Of a DNA stretch of 64,000 bases, positions 29,101-59,251 are shown piece by piece. The notes beneath the pieces were generated by a model. The model ran no database searches, had not been told where the DNA came from, and was given only the letters and a program-made list of their open reading frames with translations. Position 1 is the stretch's first letter; the number at the start of each line of letters is the position of its first letter. The DNA is from Siderastrea radians (Eukaryota > Cnidaria > Anthozoa > Scleractinia > Rhizangiidae): NCBI GenBank assembly GCA_964017195.1, contig OZ024897.1:36861536-36925535 (forward strand), in the 5' to 3' direction. The translations under genes were made by a program, and so were the position numbers.

Positions 29101-32100
29101 CCTTTAGTTAATACTGGTACCTTGATTTTTTGCATCAACAATATTGGAATCTTCCATTGCTAAAATAAGTGGTGAAACCTGTTGCTTTTTTTTTACACTG
29201 GTTTAGCATGAAATTAATTTAGCTTTCATGATAATTAGACCTTGATTTTTGGTCAACTGGAAATTTAAATTCTACTTGTACAACATTCAAAGATTATCTA
29301 CTTGTGCTGTTACAAACTGGTGCTGTACAAACTGAGTTAATTATGAGGGAGAGTGAGGAGAAGAACAGAGTCCTTTGAAGAAAAGGGAGTGGAAAGGCTA
29401 CGAAGGAGAGGTGGCAGCCACCAAGGAAAGAATAAAAATGAGGGTTTATTAAACATGGAGTGATTCTATAAGTTGAGGCTGAGGATCTGAGCAAGTCAAT
29501 CATAATTCCCAACAGGCACCAAATGAGCGCATTTGATTGGCTCACTGACCAGATGGGAAGCCAACAAGGTGCACTCCAAATTTACTTTAAACATTCCCAC
29601 AAATCTCTGCAAGATCTCAGTAAGATCTTGGTGAAGAATTTTGCAGGAACTTACAAGATTCTTAACCAAGATCTTAAAAGATCTTGCAAGATTCTTGTAA
29701 GGTTTTTAATTAGGAAATAGGTAAGATCTTAATAAGACAATTTTTTCCACCTGGGTTGTTTTTAGCTCTGCAAAAGAGAAAGTAAATAGGTAAATAGCAA
29801 ATTTCAGGTCATCATATGACTTGAAAATAAAGTCTTTGTTTTTGCAAATGTGCAGCGTTTTTGGACCGTTTTTTTCCGTGGAGTTTTTGGTCAAGCTCGA
29901 CGTTACCTTGACTGGTTGTGTTGCGTTGCATTGCGTTGTGTTGCGTTTTGTTGTCTGCTTGGTTTTGCGTCGTTTTGTGCTGTGTTGTGATGTGATCTGA
30001 CTCTTATGTTTTACTCTAGTTTGTTGGCTTAAAATTTCTCAGTTTTTCCTGTTCCATTGTTGCACAACTTGACGCAACAACTAGACCGATGTACAACGGT
30101 TCGACCAACTCGACGACTTAATAAGCAAAACTTCCACTGTGTATTCTCCACAGGTAAACGAGGTTTCGTAAACACTACTACTTTTTTTATGTGCCTTCAG
30201 TTGCCCTGGTTAAGTTAGCCAAAATTTCATCTCTTTCACTAACGAACGCATTTTGGTGGCCATTTCGTATGCTAAAGAAATTGCTAACCTTAAAGGGGCA
30301 CTGTCACCAATTTTTAGGATTGCTATAAAAAGCTGAAAGAGATAATGCAACCACAGGACCGAAATACTGGTTCAGTCTAGTTTAAATTTACTCTAACAGT
30401 TCTCTGAAACTTCAACGAAACTATAACTACGTCCGTTTGGCAGCAGATCGCTGGGATGAAAACGGATTGAAACTCGAAAAATTTTGGCTAAAGTTTCTCC
30501 TTAGTTTCTTGGGAAAATTGCCAGAAACTGACTATGGTTTGTTCTCCCTTTGAGAAATCTTTTGATTCCTTTCTAATAATGTTCTAGGAGCATTTTGTGT
30601 ACGAGAAAAGGTGTATGAAATATTTTTCAGAACATTCTTCTACCAAAAACCGGACTTGAGAATCACGGTGACAGAGCCCCTCCAAATATAGTGCAAGCTT
30701 TAACAAGGCACCCCTTTACCCAAAAACTTAACAAATACTGTATAATTCAGTTGCAAAAAATTGGTCTACCTTTTGAGTAAAGCCAACAGAGTTTACAGGG
30801 TTGAAAGTTTAACCTTTAAGAGGAATATACTGATGAGTTGGCTCATAGATGAAAATAAAATGGTGAAAGAGTTAACATCATTGAAAGCAATTGCTAGTAG
30901 AGTCGGTGGAGTTTGTTGAGTTGGTTGTTTGCCAAGTTTACAGTGTTCGGTGAAATCCAGGGGTTGATTTAGGGAGAGGGGGGAGCGGGCCACGGCCCCC
31001 TCCCCCTTTTTCTTGTATTTTAAGAAAGTTTTTGTATTAACCACCCCTCTGCACTGTTGCTGCTCTTTATTCGCAAGTATAATGCAATCATTTACGACTT
31101 TGCCAAACGTAACCAGAGAGAGATGACATTCATCAATCCCCTGCAGTGGTTTATTTCCAGTTATCTGTATGATGTATGAATGCAATGGGATGACTCTGTA
31201 AATAGTTCGCCTACCACTACCGTTCGATTACGTTTTGCAAATCATTTCAAAAAAATCCTCTTTAAGTCTGTCTTTCGAAGGCTTAACTTTTGGTCAGGAA
31301 TGCTCTCAGAATGCTTTAAGCAGCATCTCCTCGAGCGAGAATTTTTCATTTGTGGAGGGGGGGGGGGAGGGGACGCTCTTGCCACAATTTCTTCGGCCCC
31401 TTCTTTCTTAATTTTCTGGATCCGCCCCTGAAATCCGTCCATTGACTTTGTCGAGTTGTCGAGATGTTTTGCCGGTCGGTTGAGTTTGTCTAGTTGGTTT
31501 GGATGCAGGGAGTGCGGATTGTTGAGTATGTCGAGTTGTGTGGTTCTTACTGTCTTAGAGAAAGTGAGCATTATTGAGTTTGCCTATTTGGCAAGGAGTT
31601 GCTTTGAGGCGTGAATTTTAGTCTGCCTCAGCACGTGACAATTAGTCGACTTCATCGAGTTGGTGGCGTTGTGGGTTCGTACTGTCTTAAAATAAGTGAG
31701 GATTGTTACATTTGTCTGTTTGGTAAGGGTCGTTGTCTTTGTCGAGTTGTGTTGAGATGAGGAGATTTTGTCTGCCAGTGAGTGAGGGTTGTGGAGTTTG
31801 TCGAGTTGGTCACGTAGTGGGATTCGTACTGTCTTAAAGTAAGTAAAAGTTGTTGAGTTTATCTATTTGGTAAGGGTGGTTGAGTTTGTTTAGTTCTCTG
31901 GTGTAGAGATTGTCTGCCAGTGAGTGAGGTTGGTTGAGTATGTTGACTAATGTACAACTTTAACATACAGAACTGTAGAGGGAATGCTAGAAATGCTGAA
32001 CTCGTCAACAAGGCAACACAGCACAAGGCAATGCAACACAACGTATCACAATGCAACGGATCACAACGCAACGCAACTCAACAGATACAACACAACAGCA

Positions 32101-34799
32101 ACACAACGGATCGCAATACAATGCAATGCAACAAAACAGACACAACACAATGGATCGCAACACAACGCATCGCAACACAACATAATGGATTACAATGCAA
32201 CACAACGGACTGCAATACAACACAACAGACACAACACAACACAACAGAACTCACCTCAACACAACAAAACAGGAACAAAAACCACGCACATATGCTAAAC
32301 AAACCAGTTGAGGTAACGTTGAGCTCGACCAAAAACTCCATGGAAAAAAACGTTCAACAAACGCTGCAGGTATATGTTTTTGTGCTCTGATTTTTGCATT
32401 GCAACGTTTTAAGAAGAAATAATCAAGAGGCAAAATACCTGCAATTTTAATTATGCTTGAAAACTGAAGCGTGCTTAGTAAAAATACTCCTTGAGCACGG
32501 TGAAGATGACATGCTATCAGTGATAAGCATCAAGCAACAAGGCATTAGTGGCTAAAATGTTGTCTCATTTCATTCCTGATGTTTCAGAGAAAGTACTTTT
32601 TGTAATGTCTTAGTAATGCGAGGGAGCAGTTCAAAACAACATCGCATATAAACAAAACAGTCAAAATAAATTTTAAAACTTGTAGCCAATTATATTTAAC
32701 ATGATGTGACCAAAAATTATATTTAACATGATGTGACCAAAAAATTAAAATGTATTAAATGAATTTTTTGACTTTGATGATCCATGTTAAAACTGTAGAC
32801 ACAATTTTTCAGTTATTTCATGAATAATCTGGACAAATCAGTTCAGGATCAGGTTAAATGATTGCAACTTTTAAATGCTCTACCTAAATTCCATAAAAAG
32901 CAGCAGCAAAACTGAAAAGGAAATTTCACACATGGAAAATTTTTTAAATTCTTCAATGCCCCATTAGGGCAGTGAAAAAGGCGGGAAATACGTGCAATGT
33001 TTATAATAATATATTTTCATTTTTATAGGTGGAGTCTTTTTGCTGAAAAAGCAATGCTTAGCTACAATATTTACCAAATTCTAACTTTTAAAAGTAACAT
33101 TTGAATTATCGTTTCCACAAAAAGAAACATGATTTCAAAAGATTTGTCCCATAAACAGAGGGGAAAGCACCGAAAAAATGTTCTCCTCAACTCAACTGCA
33201 TGGGGAATGAAAAAGAGCAACAGGAAAACTCATCTCAGGAACAAAATTACTGGAGGGACTTGAAGACTCATGCCAGAGCAAAGATTTGTCCCATAAACAG
33301 AGGGGAAAGCACCGAAAAAATGTTCTCCTCAACTCAACTGCATGGGGAATGAAAAAGAGCAACAGGAAAACTCATCTCAGGAACAAAATTACTGGAGGGA
33401 CTTGAAGACTCATGCCAGAGCCAAATTTTTTGCTCACCAAACAGATGTAGTGTACTTGTAGAAATTTGTTCAGGGACTTTCCTTTGCCAGCTTTCTCAAA
33501 AGACAAAGAAAGATGTTCCTTACATGTTCAAACAAATTCTGCTGTGAAGCAAACTGAAGGACTTTGTAGACATCCTTAGAATATGGTGAATTTTTGGCGC
33601 TAGAACCAATGTGGTCATGCTTGTTTTCCCACCCTTATTTTAGTGTTGACATAAACACTTGGGTATTTCAAGACGTTTCCATGTGTGTAATTTTCTTTTC
33701 TAATTTGTTGCTATTTTTTTAATGGAATTTCGGTAAATCATTTAAAAGTTAAAGTCATTTAACCTAATCCTGAATTTTTTTGTCCAGGGTACTATCATAT
33801 CGCATCAGGGCAATTTGTAGTTGTAATTTAGCTTTTATTGAGTTCATTGCACCAAATAAATTCAGCATTTATTTTTTTGTGGCCAGATTTAGGTCATGGA
33901 AAATATTAAAATGTCATGGAAAAGGTTCAGGAAAATGCTGAAATTTTAAAATTGGAAAATTTGAATTCTTTCATACCCCTCCAAATTAAGTCAAAATGTT
34001 TGAGTTGCTATACCAGGTCTGTAATCCAATCAAACACTTGCAATAATTCCTTATAATATCCATCACCTAGTTTCTAATAATTTAGTTTCTTTCAATCTGC
34101 AGGCATGACATAGAAAGAACAATTAGTTCTGCATCTACTTCGGTCCCATTCTCCTTGTTGAACAATGGAGTTCCTGTTCAAGTAATGGAGCCTCTGTTGG
34201 CAGAAAAACTAGAACTTAAAGTTATCCATGATAAGTTTGAGCCAGTCTCCAGCTCTGTTGCAGACTCGCTGGTGCAGTGGGCCACAGGAGACAAAACGAA
34301 GGGATTTCAAACAATTGAGCAGATGCTCCCTGTTGGTACAACATTGACTGGCATTGGAGAGATCACCTTAACTGATGATGGTGTCAAGATAGGACCTCCA
34401 AAATCTGGTGTGACCTACTATCTGTCACAGCTTACTTTTGATGCTATTGTTCGACAGCTGCAATCTGGAAAGAGAGTTTGGAAAATTCTGAGTGCAATCT
34501 TTGCTTGTGGTAGTGGAATTCTGTTCCTTGTTTCCCTATACTTCTATTTCAAGAGACGGCATGACAGACAGCTAGAGGATGACCTTATTAGGAGAATGCA
34601 ACAGGAGATGAATGTCCTTGGTGAAGGCGAAGCCATAGATCAGCAGGGAGCATGTGTCATTTGCATGGATAGACCACGCAGTGTGGTTATTTTAGACTGT
34701 GGGCACATATGCTGTTGCTTAAATTGTGCACGGCAGGTCAACAATTGTCCAGTTTGCAGGCGTTCAATTGCCCGGCTTGTTCCTACTTACAACAGTTAA
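26108..34799 (+). CDS. MUL1: mitochondrial E3 ubiquitin/SUMO ligase MUL1 (MAPL), 338 aa
   Basis: Coding exons 26,108-26,212, 28,439-28,653 and 34,103-34,799, with GT..AG introns (phase 0 then phase 2), give 338 codons; the human protein has 352. Layout matches MUL1: an N-terminal membrane segment (about 5-25, CLWGCLGSAAVSAIFYAVY), a BAM/MULAN domain with PYGVIRGEARPV and TTRLW motifs, a second membrane segment (about 230-255, ILSAIFACGSGILFLVSLYF) and a C-terminal C3HC4 RING (C291, C294, C306, H308, C312, C315, C322, C325) ending PTYNS. The family sits in the mitochondrial outer membrane with the RING in the cytosol and modifies mitofusin, DRP1 and MAVS-pathway proteins. The start is the first ATG in frame with the first membrane segment. 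Intron 2 (5.4 kb) holds a DNA transposon and a 142-bp tandem duplication. Confidence 0.93.
29851..32368. mobile_element. 2.5-kb non-autonomous DNA transposon with GTTGTGTTGCG-rich ends
   Basis: Inverted termini of about 67 bp: left starts TGCAGCGTTTTTGGACCG, includes GGAGTTTTTGGTCAAGCTC and ends near GACTGGTT; the right is its reverse complement, diverged by several bases. Inside each end lies a subterminal array built on GTTGTGTTGCGTT (29,908-29,990 left) or its complement CAACACAACGCAAC (31,999-32,270 right). 31,430-31,950 is full of GTTGAGTTTGTC-like words. The long Gln/Asn/Thr-rich frames over the right array are artefacts. No target duplication is certain and no transposase is present. 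It lies in MUL1 intron 2. Confidence 0.65.
33138..33421. repeat. exact 142-bp tandem duplication
   Basis: 33,138-33,279 is repeated as 33,280-33,421 without a visible difference (both contain ATTTGTCCCATAAACAGAGG). It is a recent duplication inside MUL1 intron 2, or an assembly artefact. Confidence 0.85.
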
Positions 34800-37239
34800 A
34801 ATGTTGACATTCCAAACTCTGCAATTCATTAAGTATAAGAATGGTACAATTACATTGTGATGTACCTTATGATATAATTTATATATATTTTGAAATTCTT
34901 CTTACTGGTTGTTTTTAGACTTAACTCTCTTGTAATCTTTAATTAGTAGAATTTTAAAACTAACTTACCAATGACTTTCATTAGAAGACTCTGTCACCTA
35001 ATGCTTCAACTACCTTTAGGTTTTGTAAGACAAATTGGGTCTAAATCAGAATCTAAATAGGTGTAATCCACAAACGTTCTATACCCATCACTGCGGAAGT
35101 GTGTGTGCCTGTGCAAATAATGAAATCAGTGGGTGCAGGTGAAATAAAATAACAAAATGTCAAGGTTTATGTGAGGTAGGCAGTGGTCGGTCATTGAATA
35201 AGGAATTTGTTAATTAAGGTTTTTAGGTACTTTGTAAAATTGATGACTTAAACACAGGGCTTGAGTTGCTGTAGCCACAGAGGATGCAGCTGAGCTTCAA
35301 AAGTGTTTTTGTTTCTATTCAGTTCAGAGAATGAAAAATGACTGATCAATTTGATTTGCTTGAGACCTATTGTTGGTGTCAGAGTTTGGATCACAGTAGG
35401 TATTGGCTTGATTGCAGACTAATTTTGCTTGATTTATTCTATTTTTTATTACTATACAAGTTTGAAAAGTTTTAAACATGCACTCAACTTAAGATTAGTT
35501 AGTCTGGTTTCATTTGGACAATTGGCGACAGATCTGGAGTCAGATTCATGAAGTTAAGAAAAATCCTTACTATTGTTCCTTAACAAACAGTAGGTTTTGA
35601 TATTCAAACAATAGCTAGCATAAACTTAAGGAAACTGGCTCCTGGATAGTTAGATTAGAAAAAAAGCATGATGGAAGAGTTTGATTGAAGATTTGATATT
35701 AGGAATTGTTATCAATAAATAAAGTAAACTTAGTATGAGAAGCTGGTGTCCATTTCAATATTTAATGTTAACTGGCATTAAAATGGGTAAAGGGTTTGAC
35801 TCATTGTGAGTATGCTTTTAGTGAAAATGTAGTAGTTTGCTTCTGAAGTTTTTCCTAGAAGAAAGCTCACACACAGTTAACCTATGTCACTGGACAACCA
35901 CCAGACTGAAGGAGAGTAGGAGGGCCGTTGTTTTTCTTTTCATGTTCTGTTTTTTATCTGTTTCCTATGGTGTGGTTGATTGAGTGGAATTTCGTGTTCT
36001 TGAAACAACCAAAATTAATGACCAAAAGTATTTATTGACCAACAGTTACTAGAGAATCAAAAGTTGCATTCCAGTGACATTTACCCAGTAAGCCAGAAGT
36101 GAAGCTTAGCACAAAAACAGGTTCTATAATTATTCATACCCCCGCACTCCCTCTTTCCTGGGTAGACTGCTAGCAGTCTCTTTCTGGATAGTTGAGAGGG
36201 CGCGCCAAATAGCTGTGGGAAAAAGCCGAAACCTGGAGCAAATGTACGGAGGGTTTCAATCTCGCCACGCTGTTGATAGCTCGCACTCTCAATTATTTTG
36301 CAGACTTTCTTGACTATCCAGAAAGGGACGGCTAGCAGTCCATTTCATGGGTGGAAAACTTACTAGTCCATCAGGGATGCCAGCCAGCATTTTGCTATGT
36401 TTCCTTATTACAATTTGGTGGTCCATTTATGAACCTGGGCTGTAAGAAACAAAATGACAACAGAGACCAAACCCGAACCAATGCCAACCATTAGAACAAA
36501 GTCTGACGTGCCAACCACTGATCAACATACCTTTTTCAACAATATTAGGTTAGGATTCAGGAAATTTGGGTTTATCTCATTGTAAGAACCTGACAAGATT
36601 TTCTTTGTTTGTTAGCTATTTTTTGCTGTACCCTATTATTAAAATGTTTTGTTTCCTCTATTTTAGGTCATCCGTGAGTTTATCAGGTTCTTATATAGAG
36701 GTAAAGCTGGAAATATAACACAAGTCAGAATAAAAGGCAATTTCTGAGTTGTCTTAAGCCTCTTTATCAAAGCAAGGCCAGGTGTACAACCTTTCAAATT
36801 ATTAACCACATCAATCAATGAAAACAAGTTTGGGCTAAAATATTCGTTTAATTACAGATTAAGAAATTGAGTCCCCTGGGAGGGGGGGAGGGGTTTCGAA
36901 ATTACACAGCGAACTTAAACTGGACCACGAGGGAATGTAACCAGAAACCTACAGCTATGACGCGATCGATCAAGATAATAATTAACCATTTTGACTCGAA
37001 TCAAAGCAACACAATTATTAACCACAACAATCAATGAAAGACACGTTTGGGCTAAAATATTCGTTTAAATACAGATTAAGAAATTGAGTCCCCAAAAATG
37101 CCCAAACGTGTGATTAGGCAAAAGTGAAAAGGTAAAATAATAGTAAAATTAAAGGCAAAAGTTATAGATTGAAAAGAAAAATAAAAATAATAATGATAAT
37201 AATAAAAGCGATCTGTCAAAAGTGTTAACACTACGCTAT
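34800..37239. other. MUL1 3' flank; repeats only
   Basis: No further gene. Holds the 176-bp MITE at 36,165-36,340 and an imperfect 80-bp direct repeat (36,800-36,877 and 37,013-37,093, core TTTGGGCTAAAATATTCGTT). Confidence 0.5.
36165..36340. mobile_element. 176-bp MITE
   Basis: Inverted ends of about 30 bp: GACTGCTAGCAGTCTCTTTC on the left and its near complement on the right, including CTTTCTGGATAGT on both. Too short to code. Confidence 0.7.
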
Positions 37240-38870
37240 CAGGAAAGGAGAGCCGAGGCAGAGTTCAGGTACTGTTTGAATATAGGCCTGCGGCCATTAT
37301 GTCGGCGACTCGTGAGCGCGTGGCTAGAGGCAATGTCAAATAGGCCCGAAAGGCGTCTGAGCGCCAGTCCCCGTGGAGCTTTATCAAGTGTTCTGGTACA
37401 CCAGACTGGTAGGCGAAAGTGGCGCCACCGCGACGGAAGCTGTGCGGGAAAAAATGCTGGGGATCGAGGCCGATGGCAGAGATGAGACGCTTGAGGGAGG
37501 TGCTGAAGATGGAGAAGGTGAGGGGACGAAGACCAGATGCGGTAGGCAGGCAGAAAAGTGGCGCTGTCAAGGAGGCTGGAACTAAGGAGAAGAAATGGAG
37601 CAGCGCCGATACGGGGCACAAGGCGGAGCCCGGAATGCTGGGGAGCGGAATTAGGAGGATGCCTTCATTATGTTGCAGGGTCTTGGTCCAACGAATACGA
37701 AGGATGGCTCCAGACTCTGTAAACTTGATATCGCGGCGAGCAAGATGGCGGCTAGGCTTGAAGGAACCAAAAGAGGCGACGGTGAGGTTGGACTTACGGA
37801 GAAAGGAGAAGAAAGCGGTGCAGAATAAAGCCCAAACCGCAGCGTGAGAAGGAATTTCCAAGGACAAATGTTGGCGAAACTGGTGCAGTATAGCGGGAGT
37901 GATCGGGTGTTTCTGACGTGTAGCAGTTCCTAATAGGCGTTTCAAACCACGCTTGGTTAAAGAGACCGCAAAGCTATCCAAGGCGTCAGCAGAGAAACCA
38001 TTGTAAAGATGTAGGAGACGAACAGCATTAAGGTGATTCAAAATATACTGGAATGAAGATGTTTTGCAAGCTAAGTAGGAAGCGTAGGACGCGACGGTGT
38101 GCGGTGACGCTGGGAGAGGTACCAGGCAATAAGTACAGCAAAAGTGTAAAAACGATTTCCACTGCGAATGCTAGTTGCGGAAAGTGCCGGGGGCATAGGC
38201 GTGGGGTTGTATCTGTGGGACAAGTTGTTGCAGTGTAGAAGCGGACAGTAGCGGGGTTAACTTTGGTAGAGGAGGCGAGACGACATCTGCGAAGTAAGAG
38301 AGAAAGCATTAAAACGCGATCTGAAGGTCAAAAAATCGCATTGGACAAGCCACGTGGGTGGTTGAAATATGACTGGTCAGCGCGTGAAATTGGGCCTTGT
38401 GATAAGGATATAGGTGCCAACGGCTAAGGTGATCAGCGAGAGAGTTTTGACGACCGGGAATGTGAATGGCAGACATTTCAAAATCGTAAAGGGAGGAGAG
38501 GAACTAAATTTCATGTAGACATAGTTGCATGCCGAGGGTTCTGGAACGGCCCGAATTCAATGCCTGAACGCTGTTGCTATTGTCGCAGTGAAGAATAAAC
38601 CGTAGTCCACGCAAAGCAGGGCCCCAGAGCTTGAGAGCCACCATGATGGAGAGGAGCTCCAAGGTGTTGATATCATCACCAAAATGGTGGAGGATTGGTG
38701 CCGGAAAAGGGGTATGGAAAAACTGACCATTAAAATAACCGCCAGCGCCAGTGTTGCAAGCGTCGGTGGAGAGGTGGAGGGAATCGCTGATCCAGGGGGA
38801 AGTCTTGATAAGAGAGATGCCGTTGAAGTTGGGAAGGAAATGACAGTTTCAGTCACGTTATTTATTTAAA
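37240..38870 (-). mobile_element. DIRS-like tyrosine-recombinase retrotransposon fragment, degenerate
   Basis: Minus strand, 5' to 3': an RNase H domain (about 38,815-38,430) with the acidic set TDAC, NTLELLSIM, CDNSNSVQALN and ADHLSRW, then a tyrosine recombinase (about 38,290-37,265). The recombinase shows the first catalytic Arg in FLRKSNL, HSFRRGG (H-x-x-R), HGDWRSDAF and the Tyr of RAYL. RNase H joined to a tyrosine recombinase is diagnostic of DIRS-type elements. In-frame stops at 38,504-38,506 and 38,171-38,173 and absence of the reverse transcriptase show a dead, truncated copy. Its 5' end meets a poly-C tract just before the NF2 promoter region. Confidence 0.85.
37265..38041 (-). pseudogene. 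tyrosine recombinase of DIRS-like element (partial frame)
   Basis: A 258-codon open segment with the C-terminal catalytic domain of the phage-integrase fold. Catalytic residues visible: Arg in SFLRKSNLTV, H-x-x-R in PHSFRRGGATF, His/Trp in LHGDWRSD, nucleophile Tyr in AFRAYL. In DIRS elements this enzyme integrates circular DNA copies without target duplication. The N-terminal part lies upstream beyond a stop at 38,171, so the gene is broken. Confidence 0.8.
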
Positions 38871-39192
38871 AGTTCCATTTCCTCCTTCCCCCTCCCCCCC
38901 CCCCCCCCCGCTCCCCGCCACGGTGGTAGAGGCCTCTGCATGCAAAAATTCACGCGCGGTACACGCGCGGACGTTCCCGCGACGTTTGGAGGACTGTTTG
39001 TGCTGTCTACACGATGGAAAGTGGTTGGTCAGCGGAGTGCTCTAGAAGAACGGATGTTTTCAGCGAGGCACGTCAAAAATTCTGAACATCGCTAGGATAT
39101 GTAGCTAAAAAAAAACCATTTCAAATGTAGAATGCTTAGGATAGTGTAGTGCATTTGCGATTTGTAAAAATCTTTCCAAATGGTGCGTGAAT
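38871..39192. promoter_or_regulatory. NF2: NF2 upstream region
   Basis: The 320 bp between the DIRS remnant and the NF2 ATG starts with a poly-C tract (38,885-38,909). It then has a GC/CpG-rich stretch with a repeated ACGCGCGG motif (about 38,951-38,970). No TATA box is evident. Probably contains the 5' UTR and part of a CpG-type promoter. Confidence 0.4.
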
Positions 39193-56881
<17,689 letters not shown>

Positions 56882-58045
56882 AAGACATCTCACTTTTCGT
56901 TGACTTAACGTTATGTCAACAGCGTTGGTGACAGAGTCCTTGCAACCTTTACCGTGGGTGTTTTTGTGCGTTGGAAGAGCGTTTTTCCGTTCTTTTTGCC
57001 TTTGCGTGCCAAAAAAGCGAAAAATTCTTCCTACTCGCAGAAAAATACACGAAAACGCTTGTAACACGGGCTATTCTGTTTTACAAGAAAAATAGAGATC
57101 TTTGGCGATATTTAATTCATTTTCCGTTACTGAGATATTTAATCCACAGTAGTAGATATTATAAGAAGTCAAATCTATTCTTACCACTGTGTTAGAAACT
57201 CGTATACGAAAGTGAGAAATTCTACCAGAAGAAATCGACCTTTAATACTGTCCAGTCTCCATTTCGCGTCACCGCAAAAAAATTATATTTCACCACAAAA
57301 ATTTTATATTGAGTAGATTCGTTTACATTTCAACTTGCGCCACCTGCGAGGTTAACTGGCTGACACTGAGAAACGGTGGAGGTGTTTTCGTTAATGTGAA
57401 AATAGCTACAATCAATATGTAGTGAAATACTGAAATATATACTGTTACACACCGTATTCAAGAGTGGCGGCCAAGAGAACTGAAAACCAGTCTATGATTT
57501 TTTGGTTAACTGAGCGAAACAATGAAATTTATTTTGGCCGTCTTTGGTTAAGATCTATAAATTGACTTAATCGTCTTGGTGAGTTACTTGGCGAATGTGT
57601 TGTCTGCAATTTTGCATTTGGGCTGGGTAACTAGTTACCAAATGACTTAGTGTTATCTCAGTCTTGGTATTCATTGTGATTGGTTAAAACTAATTGGAAT
57701 TTATCTGGATCAACCAATCAGAAGCCTTGCTTCTGATCTGGTCGAAATTTTTTCTTTGTTCTCACATTTAACACAGAGGTTCATTTTGTTATTTTATTTG
57801 TGAGTTGAGTTATATATTATAAAAAAAGTATCCAGAAACATAAAAATGGTAAAATGTTTAATTTATTTTAGCTTTGGAAGAGAAAGATACACGATGATGT
57901 TGTCTTGTCATCAAAGAAAGATCAGTTCAAGATTTTTCGAAATTTTTAAAACCTTAATAATTTTATTTAATAATTAGGTAGGTTTTCTTGAAGTTTCCTT
58001 GTGGCGCTGTTTACACATTTTATTAGCTAATTCAAAAATGATTTC
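56882..58045. other. NF2 3' flank
   Basis: Probably NF2 3' UTR followed by A/T-rich intergenic DNA. No other gene seen. Confidence 0.5.
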
Positions 58046-58368
58046 CAAATAAAGACACACGGTTTTAAGTTTGAAAAACATGTTTCGGATGATCTACATA
58101 TCTTCAGTTTCGAATGGAAATTAGACCGCTAGTCGGTGTGATATAAATACAATGTACGTAGAATATTAATTACTAAATAACAACATGAATATGAATGACT
58201 GAAATACAATGGTGTTGAAAACACAAAAAATTAATTAATTAATTAATTCTCTACGTACATTGCATTTATATCACACCGACTAGCGGTTTAATTTGCATTC
58301 GAAACTAAAGATGGATGTCGATCATCCGAAACATGTTTTTCAAACTTAAAACTGTGTGTCTTTATTTG
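58046..58368. mobile_element. 323-bp foldback MITE
   Basis: Inverted arms of about 120 bp: the left starts CAAATAAAGACACACGG, the right mirrors it, and both include AAACATGTTTCGGATGAT and GACTAGCGGT-type blocks. The centre has an AATT repeat (58,233-58,248). Few differences between arms. Confidence 0.8.
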
Positions 58369-59042
58369 AAGATTATTTCTTGTCTGCTGTTATTTCGTAA
58401 ATTTGATTCAAAAATATAAAATATAAAAATTATCCTCATCGATCAAGAGTCTTCAGATCGTGAGGCAACACCTCTTTGGATGAGAGAAGTGTTTGCATTA
58501 GATTGTTTATTGATGTGACCAAAGGAGAGTTCTCGTAATTCAAAACAAAAAGAAAGTCATGACACCCTTAAGTGGCTTTGGTTGGTGCAAGTCCTCTGAG
58601 GGAATTTTTTAAAATTGCAACAGTAGCAAGCGTTCCCTTTTTGTTCACGCAAAAGCACCTTATTATACTGAGGCCCTAATGCGATCATGTGCAAGTTCAT
58701 AAAACACACTAACGGCTCTTGATTGATTCGGATCCACATAACTAGTTTACAAATTATAATTGCAAAGTGGCATCTCAAGTTTAGTATATTGTTTTTCATT
58801 GATAACGCCTTTTTTAAATCAATGTAGATAATTAACAAATTGGCTAAGTGCACGCCTGATCTTAATTTCTAGTCATTCTAGCGGACCCAAATAAAGCTAT
58901 TAGGAGGGCCCAAATAAAGCTATTTGTCTGTTTTACTGTTTTGTAGTCCGCTACCAATGCTTACTTCAATGCTAGACTCGGGGACTAATGACTAGCGAAA
59001 AATCAAAGACATCTGCGAAGATCTCTCTCTTCTTTCCTTCTC

Positions 59043-59251
59043 AGCGTTCTCATTCCGACAAACTGCCCATTGTAGCGGGTAAACGAAATGCGCTGGGCTG
59101 CTCGTACATGCGAGTGTCTCGTGAGCGTCTTCCCAACGTCCACTGTATGGCGAGCTGGCAACTGGCCTACGCTCCCGAGGTGGACAAAAGAAGACACAAA
59201 GATCCTTTTAAAGTGTTCCACAGGCTGTCAGATATAGACACGAAGAACTAG
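59043..59251 (+). CDS. candidate orphan coding exon (hypothetical)
   Basis: A pyrimidine tract and CAG at about 59,030-59,042 precede an open, relatively GC-rich stretch encoding about 69 residues (with PIVAGKRNALGCSYMRV and APEVDKRRHKDPFKVFHRL) up to TAG at 59,249-59,251. The frame also extends back to an ATG at 58,988. Base composition is more coding-like than its surroundings. No partner exon found and the family is not recognised. It could be the last exon of a plus-strand gene, a processed fragment or chance. Confidence 0.3.

Noticed and set aside
31950..32390. 146-aa Gln/Asn/Thr-rich and antisense Cys/Val-rich frames
   Set aside because: Products of the CAACACAACG subterminal array with few possible stop codons; not genes.
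37222..37847. Plus-strand frames of 87-142 aa
   Set aside because: Antisense to the tyrosine recombinase of the DIRS-like fragment.
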